Shown here: positions 12,701 through 22,154 of the stretch, one piece after another | Layout of the letters: the number at the start of each line of letters is the position of its first letter | Position numbering within the stretch: the stretch's first letter is position 1 | DNA from: Angiostrongylus vasorum | Taxonomy: Eukaryota > Nematoda > Chromadorea > Rhabditida > Metastrongylidae | Length of the DNA: 64,000 nucleotides | Direction of reading: 5' to 3' | Assembly (NCBI GenBank): GCA_018806985.1 | Contig: JADANN010000063.1 | Coordinates: 434,001 to 498,000, forward strand | Notes under the pieces: generated by a model | Told to the model about the DNA's origin: nothing | Databases searched by the model: none | What the model saw: only the letters and a program-made list of their open reading frames with translations | Position numbers and translations under genes: made by a program

Positions 12701-15700
12701 GTTGAGTGTACTCTACAAGCTCTTAACGAAGATTATCCTCATGCGCATATCAAGGACATTGGATGAGGCGCAACCAGTCGAGCAAGCAGGATTTCAGAAA
12801 GAATTTTGTTGTATGGACCACATCCAAACCGTGTCTAGGGTCATCGAAATTTGTCGGGAATACCACTTGCCTCTAGTCCTAACCTTTGTCGACTATGAAA
12901 AAGCGTTTGACAGTGTCGAAACGAATGCAATCCTATCAGCGCTCGTCGACCAAGGATCCGTCCTACATAAGAACTCTGTGCGACTGTTATCGGAACTGCA
13001 CTACGAAAATACAGCCTTTCCATCGAAGCCTTACCATACCCATAGGAAAAGGGGTTCGACAGGGCGACACAATATCGCCAAAGCTGTTCAGTGCCGCACT
13101 GCAGTGGATAATGAAGGCACTCGATTGGGATGAGAAAGGCATACGTATTGATGGAAAATTCCTATCAAACCATCGTTTTTCCGACGACATTGTCATCTTC
13201 TCAAGCAGTACTCGTGAAGCAGAGATGATGATCAACGAGCTCAACGAAGGGAGGGAGAGAGATCGGACTTCGCATAAATCGAAAGAAGACCCAGTTCACG
13301 AAAAAACGCACGTTGCGAAGGCGGAAAGATTGAATTGGATGGCTCTCTCATTGCAGAGACCACCTCGCACGTATACCATGGGCGATCAGTGAACATGGAA
13401 AACAACATGAAGGAGGAAATAGATAGAAGAAAGAGAGCAGCTTGGGCCGCATTCGGGCCTCTCAAAGAAGCTACCGACCTGAAGGAATCGTAAATCCGCG
13501 CTCATCTCTTCGATACTACGGCCCTCCAACCGCTCTGTTATGCTGCGGAGACGTGGATTGATACTTCAACTACGTCAAGAATGCTTCGCATTACTCACAG
13601 AGCGTTTGAGCGATGTCTTCTAAAATATAACCGGTACTGTCAATATCTAGCCGGGATGCGAAGCTCTGACCTTGGAAATCTGTCACATATCCAGGAGATC
13701 ATACATCGATAGCGAAACTTAGATGGGTCTGTCACATAATGAGAAGAACAGACGATGGATGGACGAAAACAACAGTAGAGTGGACTCCAAGAGAATGCAA
13801 ACGTGCCCCAGGACGACCACCTACACGTTGGGTGGGCGTGTTCGTAAACAAAGTTAATTAGCTGTACCCGCAGCTGCAGTTGTTTTACAGATCACGGTAC
13901 GAGACTCGCAAGCGCTACCATGCTCGAGACCACAAGACCACCACCATAGGCTACGATTGCGAGAGAAAGCAACGAATGGCATATGTGCTGGGGTCCGCAC
14001 AGCTCGTGAAGACGGACCGTCCAAGTATCCAAGTAAGTAACGCTGCCTCATTATATTTAAATTTATAGCAACAAATACTAGCGGACGCTCTCCGAACTCT
14101 GAGATAGAGACTTGGTATTTTCGCGAATAGCTTAAAGATACCTCCACGGTAGACGAAAGGCTTGCTTTTGGAAACGACTCCCAACCATCTCGAATATTTA
14201 TTTCCAAGCCGATTCATTACTGCTTCTCGACCAAACTCATATGCTTGATACATTCCACACCAAGTATGCCATCATATACACGCATGAATAAACCTGCGTC
14301 TGTAGACAAGACCACCCTAGAACGATAGAAAGAAGGAGTCCATTCTTTTTAATCCACCTACTTCTCAGGATTAGTATGAGGTCTCTTTTGGTCCGCTTTT
14401 ATCCGCTGCGTGAGAGGCGGCACATAATCTCGCAACGAGCCGGCCGCTTTTCTCTTAATGATGCAGATCTTTTCAAAGCTACCTTCTGTATCGTTTCCTT
14501 TTATGTGCCACTATGAGGTTTCTGCAACTATATTTGCCTTAATATCCTATGCGAGCAGAGATGTAATCTATAACATTGTCATGATAGTGTGTGTCATATT
14601 ATGATTTCAAAGCTGTTTGTTTGTGGGTTGACTTATTGGCACATTTAAATGTTAAGAGATGTTATTTATTAACTAAATCGAAATTTCCTTGGAACAGCTT
14701 TCGTCAAGACTAACAACTCGTTTCACATCTATTTTCGGTGACCAAGTGACAGAATACAATTAAATTAGTATATTCCCATGCAAGACTTTTTTATGTTTGG
14801 ACTGTGTTAACCCGAAATTTAAGTAATTAAATACACTATGTTTTTCAATTTTTTTAAAAAATTTTTCTATACTCTCTCTCTTTCTTTTCATACTACATTG
14901 TTTAGGGCATTGTCATAAATTTTGTATACTGTTCGTAACGGAGAAATTTCTTCCATCTACGTGACAGATTGGGCTCATTAGCTACATGGCCTGGTCAGGA
15001 GCGTTCAGTTATATCGTTCCTTTCCAGGAGGACGTTGTGAATGAATTATCAAAAGGAACGCGATCGATATCAGTTGATGGATTGTTGCGCAGCAAAACGA
15101 ACACCAGTGTTTTGCAAATACATTCTCCAGGCAGATAACTGCCTCATCATTGCGTTGGCATGTGACGGCTCATGTCAGACATCTTTGACAAGAATGAAGC
15201 GACTAATTTGTGAGCGTGCTGTTCTAATACCATTGGTGAACAGTATGAGGGCTTTGCTGTGGTTTCTTGTGAGTGTACTATTTTGATAGAGCAACATTTA
15301 CACCTTGATCAAAGTCAAGCCGACAACTTTTCACCGATTCTCTTCATCTCCTGCGTTATGGACGGCAGCCACAGGTTTACGGGATTTCGAAACTGGTTTC
15401 CTAAGGATGAAATATGTTTTTCTACTTATACCTATAGTCTTGAATGGGACGGTTTCGACAGTTTCCACATCAGAGTTACGTGAGTATAGCAATGATTATG
15501 CAGTAATTGTACTTTTTAGTGTAAATGTCAAACTTTCTACCAACTGGAAGTCAGAATCCCCTTATCTGTAAGGGGAAAAAGGAAAGTAGGATAGAGAAAG
15601 CGAAAGGAAGCTTATAAGGAGATGAGGCTGAGAATCAAAACCTCATTCTGTTTTTCAAGTGCGGTTGTCTCAAGCATCAACACATTTAATCACAACCATT

Positions 15701-18700
15701 TAGTCCTGCCACCACTATTCGACAGCTAGTTTTTCTTGGCTCAGCTGTCTTAGTAAATCCATAGATTTTCGTGAAACACGCCGATCTTCAAGGGACTACG
15801 TTTTTCAGATCCCTATGGAGAGAGTCTGCTTTGTTGATAGGAATTTTTTTCAACGATATGTTTTTCGTAGATGTGTTCTATTTTTTTTCTAAATTTTGTG
15901 CTGTGAATCGTAATATCCCAAAGTACAGGGTGAAGTAGCGGAAGTATGTTTTGTAATATCTCCGTGTTGAGAGCTTAAAATGAACGCTTATCAAGTTTAT
16001 TATCTGATGTACAGTTTGCTTGAATGTTTACCTTAGCCACTGGTGTCAGAACTCAGTTTTCCCACCTAGTTCTAATGTAAATTCGAGTTCAGAACTGACA
16101 GAGGATTTCTTTAGACCACCTTTTCTCTGAGGGAACAACTTTGGACGAATATTCTTTCAGAACAAAGTGAATATGTTTAAAAGGAAGCGTTTAAGTTATC
16201 ATATCTACTTTGTGTTGGGCTTTTTTACTCACTCTGTATCCCGTTCGCAACAGCCCTGATCACTTTTCGAGATAAAGTCCTAGTGACTAAGCCAATCCGA
16301 GCTATTCTATCCGTTGTCCGAAAGACACCGCGTCCTCACTTTATTTTTTTCGGCCATATTCACAAACAATGTCAATAATATTTAAATTTTCGTTTGCATA
16401 TTGCATTACATGTATCCAAATGAAAACTTGAAGACCTTAACACTGCTGTGACGTTAGTTGCTACTGAACTAACCGCCCATTCCTTGTTTCATTGATAAGC
16501 CAACACGAGGTTGTCACCAATATTTTTTCGGCTAACGTTTCGACGTCTTCGTCTTCCTCAGAGCCGGTGATTCCAGTCAATGCCTACAGTCATTCATCTT
16601 CTTGATGTGATGTATTCGTTGTCGTATCGAGTCGGAGCTTCTTCACTGGAGCACTTTCAGAGGTTGCATCTTTAAATCAGAGCTCCAGTGAAGAAGATCC
16701 GACTCGATACGGCACGTCGAGAAGGCGAAGGTTGTGGGCATGGACTCGGACCACCGGTTGTGAGGAAGACGAAGACGCCGAAACGTTAGCCGAATAAATA
16801 TTGGTAACAACCTCTTGTTGGCTTATCAATGAAACGAAGTACATTGATTATTTAAACAGAGGTTAGATGAAAGTCGGTCTACAATAAACACCTGTAATTC
16901 GAATGGTTAGCATTTTATCGAGCTCATAGATCAATGATAACCTTGTTGTTCCTATGTAGTACTGCTCGCTTTAAATCAAAGGTCATTCAGCATCTTATCG
17001 CGAACCTTCGCCAACTTATGCATTCGCGCGATCACCAAGAAAAGAGTTGCCGACGTTGCATAGATCGCGCATCGGTTGTATTTTCAAAGATACTACTTAG
17101 TACTACTATCTGTACTAGTTAAATTACTTTTTCAATATGACTACCTATTACGGTCTGTGCTGATTTCACGTGATCAACTCGATTTCGACTGTGGATATTG
17201 TGAATCATTGTCCACCTCCGTATGTCTAGCAACTCCTCACCATTGGCGTCGTTCACTGCCACCTACGTTCGCATTGAATTGCATCCACGATCCCAAATTA
17301 GGACTCAGAAATGCGCAAAATTGCAACGTTTTCCTCTAATTTTCGTTCCTTCTATTTCTATTCTATCCAGGAAATTTAATGCCTTGAAATACATCATTGC
17401 TTCCTTTTTTCCATACACGTCCACTATAATGTCTTCCCGTGAATAATTTTTATAAAAATCTCAAGTGGCTGCATTTTCTAAGTTTCACTACGGACCACTA
17501 GGAATGCTTTCTAAAATACTTTTATGCAAGTGACTATATCTTTTTTCTCTTCAATTCTGCTAGAATTTTCGGGTTTGCGTTAAGATTTATAAAAATCTAA
17601 GTTCCTTTTTCATTTTTCTGAGAATTGTCATCTAAGCAAATTTAAAATTGAAGAAGTAAAAGTAGTAGATAGTGGAGATAACGCTTTCCTCGTTGATCAA
17701 TCCTTGAGGGAGAAGCCGCGGATTCGACTCTATTTGTAATACACTCGAGTTGATCGAAAGCATATTTAGTCTATATAAATCCTTGTGGGTTATCAATTTA
17801 TGTGGTCGGTTTTTTACCATCTCAGACAAGTTTGGTTTCAAATTGCCGACCACGTAGGAATGGTGGGCTTCGTGAGTCCGGTACACTGGATCGAAGCAAT
17901 AACCGATCCCTGTTTGTATTGTAGGACACCTCTAATCTCTGACTGCACTAAACACGACGTGATTAAAACGAAGAAATATGCGTAGCTTAAGAACTATAGA
18001 TCCAGCCCACTTCCATAATTTTGTTAGTTCGAGGCCGCTCGCATATTTCTACTATCGAAAATTTACCAGCAATCAACGGAAGCCATTATCGGGCCCAATA
18101 CTTAAGTATTGCTTTTTGAAACGCTATTGGATAGTACTAGTTTATTATTAATAAACACTTTGATGGAGATATACAGGAGCTCCTTACACATGGCATATGT
18201 ATAGAGAATCTGACGAAACCACAAATATATACATATGTACCAATATGCAAATAATTAGACATTGCAAGATAATCATCGTTGTTCTTAATATAATCGATAT
18301 TGGTTGATTAGGCTTTCGCAGCTGCTAATGAAAACAAGCTTTTCTTTTCTTTTGTTTCGTTTCAATTTCGATAAGGTGATCGTTTGCAGAGGATTTTTAA
18401 TGCGATCATCTGTAACCGAATAAATTCTTATTGACGGTGTTTCTGACTTTCGTGAAGAATTTGATGACTTTATGAAGATGTTCGCTCCAAGACTCTACTA
18501 ATAATTCGCGGTCAACATCTGCGTAGCTTGGCTGCAACGATTTTAGCTATTTAGTTGCGATTATATGAAGCACTACTCACTGGTATAGGTGACAATTTTA
18601 TTACATGTGCTTAAAGTTCCGGTATTACTTACTTGGATACATAGATGGCTCGTCTTCACTGGTTGTGCGGGCCCAGCATAATTTCGCTTTTTTGGACGTT

Positions 18701-20244
18701 TTGCTTGTTTAACCATTTTGGTTCCCTGGAGTCCCGAGGTCAGCCCAGCCAAAGTCTGCCCTAGGTCTTCACGACCACAGGTAGTCGCTGGCCTTTGTGG
18801 ATCAAAGGGAGAATTGCCACCATGCGACTAGTTTCATACCAGGACGGTGGTGGATCCTGGTACTGGTTTACTCTTAGCTGGGCTTCCTGATGGAAACGCC
18901 GGATTCCTTCTCAGTTTGGGTGACCCTGCCGGGGGGAAGAACAATCTCGCTGTACATCGCACCCCCTTGGACACCTACCAGCCACGATGTGGTGGCAAAT
19001 AGGTGGGAGGAAGTTCCAGTGTTAATAACAGATATATAGAAGGGAGTGTAATAGTTTTCTTTTTAATCCACTTTATACAGGAAGGTTTTTCTCTTCACTA
19101 TCTGTGAAATGATTTGATATCGTTAATTCGACCCTCATCACTATACTAGAATAATGTAGCATGTAGAAGAATATTAGCTGTCTTCATATTTGCAACGATG
19201 AAGAGGACTGAAGAGATAATACTTTATGTAGACCTAACATATTAGCTGTAAAATTGTCTCAACTTTTTTTTCGAGAACTTAGATAAGTAGTGGCGTTTTC
19301 AGAATTTTCATAATAAACACATGGTAGCAACAGCAATGCGTCCTCTTTCTTTATATCATTTTTTCTCCTTTCTTCATTTTCAATTGTTTGTCCTAATTTC
19401 GTCGTTCTAACACCATTCATTTTTAACTCGTTCGGCAAACCAGTTGTTGATGTCTTTGTTATCAGTGTCGTTAAATGGGCTCAAAATCGTTAGTAATCTA
19501 GTGAACGATCACGTCACCTGCTTTCACCCCCATCCCAGTGAAGTGCACTTTCCTCTCGTAAGTGGTAGTTTTATAATAGAATGTCTCTGATTTCACTATA
19601 TACAGAAATGATATACGGTGTATACACTGTATCACTGTTTACACTGCATGTCAATGTGTACTCATCCACTAAATTTCTTCCAGAAATTTCCTTACTACAA
19701 AGATGGATTTTTTTCCTATTTTAATCGCTAGCGCTCAACTTTTTCGTTGAAAACAAAGTAAATGTCTAAGCTTTCGTTGACTGTTTAAAACATTCGTAAT
19801 CAGTTACTAAGATGTTCCTGTTGTATGTTTCTTGTGCTTATGCCCGTTTTCTGAACTAATCAATGTCTATGTTCTGAATTTGATCACAATTCACTACCGT
19901 GTTCATCCCATTGATTCGCTCAATTACATGCCACCCATCTCCATCCTTAATTAGCCCGGTGGTCAGGAGGTGGAAATCATTACAGCATCGATTCGGCCGC
20001 CTATTCGGCATATGACAAGCTGTCCGTCTGATAATATGATTGTCGAAGTTCGTCTAGCGACTTTTTGTAAATCATCTATAAAATATTTTTGCAGTCATAA
20101 ATTTATATGAAAGCTTGCGAGATGTGTGCAATAACTCATAAGCTTGACATCAAATGTCAAGACAAGTTTTATTGCGTATTTGTGACTTATTTGACCGTTT
20201 GGTGCAAAGGTATAGGGATTTCAGTTTTGAATGGGCTCTGTTGA
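1741..20244 (+). CDS. Multi-exon protein, function not recognised
   Basis: Exons with good splice sites and compatible phases: 1741-1816 (ATG preceded by an in-frame TAA), 2200-2350, 3397-3485, 4527-4591, 4977-5163, 6461-6606, 6765-6870, 7067-7181, 7264-7397, 7645-7804, 8137-8235, 8592-8680, 8743-8804, 8940-8984, 9239-9310, 10410-10441, 14968-15106, 15215-15479, 16960-17074, 19466-19557, 19955-20066, 20225-20244 (stop). Phases fail between 5163 and 6461, 8804 and 8940 (a weak 23-nt exon at 8837-8859 would fix it) and after 17074, so small exons are missing. The chain gives about 800 residues: a polar, low-complexity N-terminal half, a basic helical stretch (exon 7264), a Cys cluster (CRKCG in exon 8137, IKCKCG in exon 8743) and a beta-rich C-terminal half. 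That half reads like an Ig/ASH-type sandwich, as in centrosomal SPD-2/CEP192. This is only a hypothesis. The exon at 10410 may instead end at TGA 10478-10480, which would split this into two genes. Confidence 0.5.
2400..3230 (-). pseudogene. RTE-type LINE remnant (family 2)
   Basis: Read on the minus strand, 3090-3000 mat a fragment of an endonuclease region (EEELFLGT followed by DSRRVGG). 2950-2600 encodes the C-terminal part of an RTE reverse transcriptase: a tract like LTYGSETC, then [16 protein letters not shown] and [13 protein letters not shown] sequence. The middle of the element is missing and several stops interrupt the frames. The remnant lies in the long intron between exons 2350 and 3397. 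Related remnants occur at 9.3-10.3 kb and 60.8-63.4 kb. Confidence 0.75.
3892..4183 (+). mobile_element. SINE-2 copy with a 31-bp target duplication
   Basis: This is a tRNA-derived SINE of about 292 bp. Its head carries an A-box-like TGGCGCAGTGG and a B-box-like GAATCGATCCCC about 38 bp downstream, the spacing of an internal Pol III promoter. The 3' end is T-rich and finishes in TTTTTTATCCT. It is bounded by direct repeats at 3861-3891 and 4184-4214, 31 bp with two mismatches, so it arrived by target-primed retroposition. It lies in an intron of the host gene. Other copies are at 17.7, 25.2, 27.5, 44.8, 45.4, 54.7 and 56.1 kb. Confidence 0.9.
5295..5322. repeat. ATT microsatellite
   Basis: Short run of ATT triplets inside an intron of the gene at 1741-20244. 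Confidence 0.9.
5907..6425. mobile_element. Head-to-head pair of SINE-1 copies
   Basis: The left half reads in reverse SINE-1 orientation and the right half (about 6190-6425) in forward orientation, so the two tRNA-like heads face each other across a spacer. Both halves end in the AAAAAGAGTAGGCAG-like tail. The pair lies in the intron between exons 5163 and 6461. Similar pairs occur at 34.2 and 46.0 kb. Confidence 0.85.
6720..6760. repeat. (AT)n microsatellite abutting a 3' splice site
   Basis: A run of AT dinucleotides with one interruption leads straight into TTCAG and the exon starting at 6765. The repeat therefore takes the place of the usual pyrimidine tract. Confidence 0.9.
9320..10300 (-). 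pseudogene. RTE family 2 remnant
   Basis: On the minus strand, about 9420-9340 matches the reverse-transcriptase segment also present at 61.56 kb (a tract resembling LADF). About 10290-10120 matches an APE-type endonuclease segment also present at 63.0 kb (TYAP followed downstream by ALYMDLED). Frames are broken. It lies in the introns on either side of the host exon at 10410. Confidence 0.6.
10724..14030 (+). pseudogene. RTE endonuclease-reverse transcriptase, frameshifted
   Basis: The single long ORF2 of an RTE LINE, now spread over all three frames. Order: N-terminal endonuclease with [17 protein letters not shown] and FHVIALQET (about 11020-11120), the NVGGVGFVV tract (11190), a DFNA-equivalent now EFNAG (11430), then a linker with [13 protein letters not shown] (11515) and [15 protein letters not shown] (11620). 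The reverse transcriptase follows: [11 protein letters not shown] with a catalytic Asp (12885-12915), [10 protein letters not shown] (13050-13085) and [11 protein letters not shown] (13178-13210) in place of FADD. The C-terminal zone runs to about 14010. Frameshifts lie near 11160, 11508, 11770, 12150, 12880 and 13260, and the 128-bp SINE-1 insertion interrupts the domain at 12556. It cannot make a full protein. Confidence 0.95.
12556..12683 (-). mobile_element. SINE-1 inserted into the RTE, with target duplication
   Basis: A 128-bp copy of the SINE-1 body interrupts the reverse transcriptase. The duplicated target is TATCGTGCCATAT at 12543-12555 and TATCGTCCCATAT at 12684-12696, 13 bp with one mismatch. 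Read in SINE orientation it starts at GGAAACGAAGGATCCGCATG and ends at the TTGCAAATATCTCAGCTTC part. This gives the limits of a mobile unit and shows that it is younger than the RTE. Confidence 0.92.
16530..16566 (-). ncRNA. Hammerhead-ribozyme-like motif
   Basis: On the minus strand the core reads CTGAGGA, then a GAC/GTC helix II, then GAAACGTT. Five bases before the core (CGGCT) pair exactly with five after it (AGCCG) as helix I. Helix III is only the self-complementary ACGT, as described for hammerheads in Penelope-like elements. One unpaired A sits between the CTGAGGA core and helix II. Confidence 0.5.
16755..16791 (+). ncRNA. Hammerhead-like motif, degenerate
   Basis: The partner of the minus-strand motif in the same palindrome. 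The core is GTGAGGA instead of CTGAGGA, so the conserved first C is lost. GAAACGTTAGCCG is intact. Confidence 0.35.
17660..17945 (-). mobile_element. SINE-2 copy, degenerate
   Basis: The reverse-orientation copy keeps the tail part (GTTGATCAATCCTTGAGGG) and the mid part around CAGACAAG followed by TGGT. The tRNA-like head is barely recognisable (CTGGATCGAAGC). An open stretch through it is chance. Confidence 0.65.
18625..19013 (-). mobile_element. Non-autonomous family 3 copy with RTE-like 3' tail
   Basis: Read on the minus strand, this 389-bp element begins near CACATCGTGGCTGGTAGG and ends CCAGTGAAGACG, then CCATCTATG, then TATCCAAGTAAGTAA. That ending matches the last ~45 bp of the RTE at 14.0 kb. 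It has no reading frame. It is the longest and cleanest of four copies, the others being at 48.4, 51.5 and 54.3 kb. Confidence 0.85.
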
Positions 20245-22154
20245 GTTGTCTGCAATCTGTTTTCCAATTTTATACCGATACTAAGTTTAGTCATTGTCCC
20301 GGATTATGAAATTTGAGGTGACTGCATGAAGAACTCTTTCCTTAGATCGTTATGATTCATTATTAGAGAGCTTGATCCTCTTCTAGACTAACTTCTTCCA
20401 CTGTACCTTTGACAAATGTACATGTCAATTTCTGGAGAGAGCAAATGGATTTTCAGGACTAAGGTTTTGCCCTTTCATATCACCTACCCATTATTAAATT
20501 GATACGTTTGTTTTTAAGACGGTAGATAAAGAACAAGTGGCAGTAAATAATATCAGATTATTTTTGAACATTATTTCTTCCTACCTACCACCTTAATCGG
20601 TGTTAAAAAGTACAGCTACTCTTTGACTATCTCTATCGACATAGTACTTATCGCTAGCACAATTGTGAGACATGAAAGAACACATAGGCGCTTTGTATTG
20701 TCATAGTTTCGTTTCATAACCTTTCATCGAATCCTGTTGCTGTTCCTAACTGTTGTCCTCAAATGATATACATTGGGGTGAGCGCAATGTTATAGATCTA
20801 TCCATCTATGCAAAGTGGTATATTTTCTCGTGCATATACGCTCACCTGTACTAGCAAATATACTCGAGGAAGTTTATATGTATATACCTATATTAGTAGA
20901 TATATTTGTATGTATGTGTGTGTATCGGTGATCTGTGTATTTGTTCATGTGTTTTTTGTTTGTTTATGTTGCATTATATTTGCGCTCTTTGACTATCGCT
21001 TCATTTCGATCTTCAGTACAAGATCTAAGACTAAGAGTACAAGAAAGAGGGGGGATCAAAAAGTTCTGCAGTTATGATCACATAGTCGACTAGCGGTATT
21101 TTATAGACATCGCTTTGTCGATCAACTCTAAATCACTCGATTCAAGTGCCGATATTTGGTGATATTTTTCCTATTAGATGTAGGAAACGACTTTTTTAGA
21201 GCCTCGTGACGTATGTTTTATTCCATTTTGTTTTCTTCTACACAAATATTTATTAAATGGACTGATCTAAACCGAAAGCATCCTCATTGCTCGCTTCGAT
21301 ATCGACGCAGTTCTTTCCCAGTGTCGAATTCGCCAGTCACTTTGGTCTCTTCCTCTTGTTTTCACAAACCTCATAATTTACAACATATTCAACTCTATTT
21401 ACTTTACTTTCAAGATTTCTTATGTGTCTCTAAATACAGAAGCTTAAACAGCATTTTCAAGGTGTATGTGCGACAATTTTAGTGAGAAGAATCTGGTCTA
21501 GTTCATCTAGGTTGAGTAAGCATCAAGAATTACTGAGTGTTGAATTCCGCACATATGGCTATTGTTCTATTCTTCTACGTCGTTATGGAGCTCAATCGTA
21601 TGTTTGAAGTCTATTGTTGATCGATTCAGACTGGTAATGTCGGTGTGTTATTCCGAAGACACCACTGCGACAGCGTCTCGTTTTCGGTTCCAGTGGGTTT
21701 CGTCGGTTCTCAGATCCTGTAAGCTGAATGTTTGCAGTTCACAAGGGGAAATTACGCGAGATTCATTCGAGAGAACAGATAATGAAACATTTCCGTACAA
21801 ATCAACCTTGATATTTACATTCTCTTAAAAGTTTGTCGCTTAATTATTCAATGAGTTCTAAACGCGATGAAGATGACTAAGTACGGATTTGCATACTATT
21901 TTTTTTAACCATCGTGAAATTTCTTCTAGCTCGTTGCAGTTATTTGTATAGTTATCGCAGTGTATTTGGTTTTCAAAATAAGTAAGTTTCTTGGATTGAA
22001 AGGAGGTTTCATTAACCAATTTGAACCCATCGACTCTGGCGCTAGCCTTGTCAAAAAATCTTAACTGCGGCTGCGACGTTATAGTGTTACTCATTTATAA
22101 AAGCTGGGAGAACTCAGAATAAACCGATTTTTCCATTTTCTATGGAATCATTAG
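20245..22154. other. Mostly non-coding, one possible exon
   Basis: AT-rich sequence between two gene models. The only exon-like stretch is 21630-21718, with a GATTCAG acceptor and a GTAAGC donor encoding a tract that includes NVGVLFRRHHC. An overlapping frame is also open, so I cannot choose between them. It could be the 5' part of the gene at 22155. A TG/TA-rich microsatellite-like stretch lies around 20870-20960. Confidence 0.4.

Larger units (their letters stand above)
10624..14038 (+). mobile_element. Complete RTE-type LINE insertion
   Basis: A 3,415-bp insertion bounded by the perfect direct repeat AACGCTGCCTCATTA at 10609-10623 and 14039-14053. The 3' end is the short AAGTAAGT repeat typical of RTE elements. 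Because the target duplication abuts both ends, this is a whole insertion event, not a fragment. Its 3' terminal ~45 bp are shared with the non-autonomous family at 18.6, 48.4, 51.5 and 54.3 kb. It is inserted in the plus orientation in the intron between host exons 10410 and 14968, or just downstream if the host gene ends at 10480. Confidence 0.95.
16485..16838. mobile_element. Palindromic element with two hammerhead-like motifs
   Basis: Terminal inverted repeats of about 90 bp (16485-16575 and 16750-16838) start CATTGATAAGCCAAC and differ by a few substitutions. A second inverted pair near the centre contains CTCCAGTGAAGAAG. Each arm carries a hammerhead-like motif (minus strand 16530-16566, plus strand 16755-16791). 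Related, non-palindromic sequence is at 32.46-32.65 kb. It lies in an intron of the host gene and contains no reading frame. Confidence 0.8.

Noticed and set aside
20808..21077. 89-codon frame rich in Tyr, Ile, Cys and Val
   Set aside because: The composition follows the TA/TG microsatellite and there are no splice sites.
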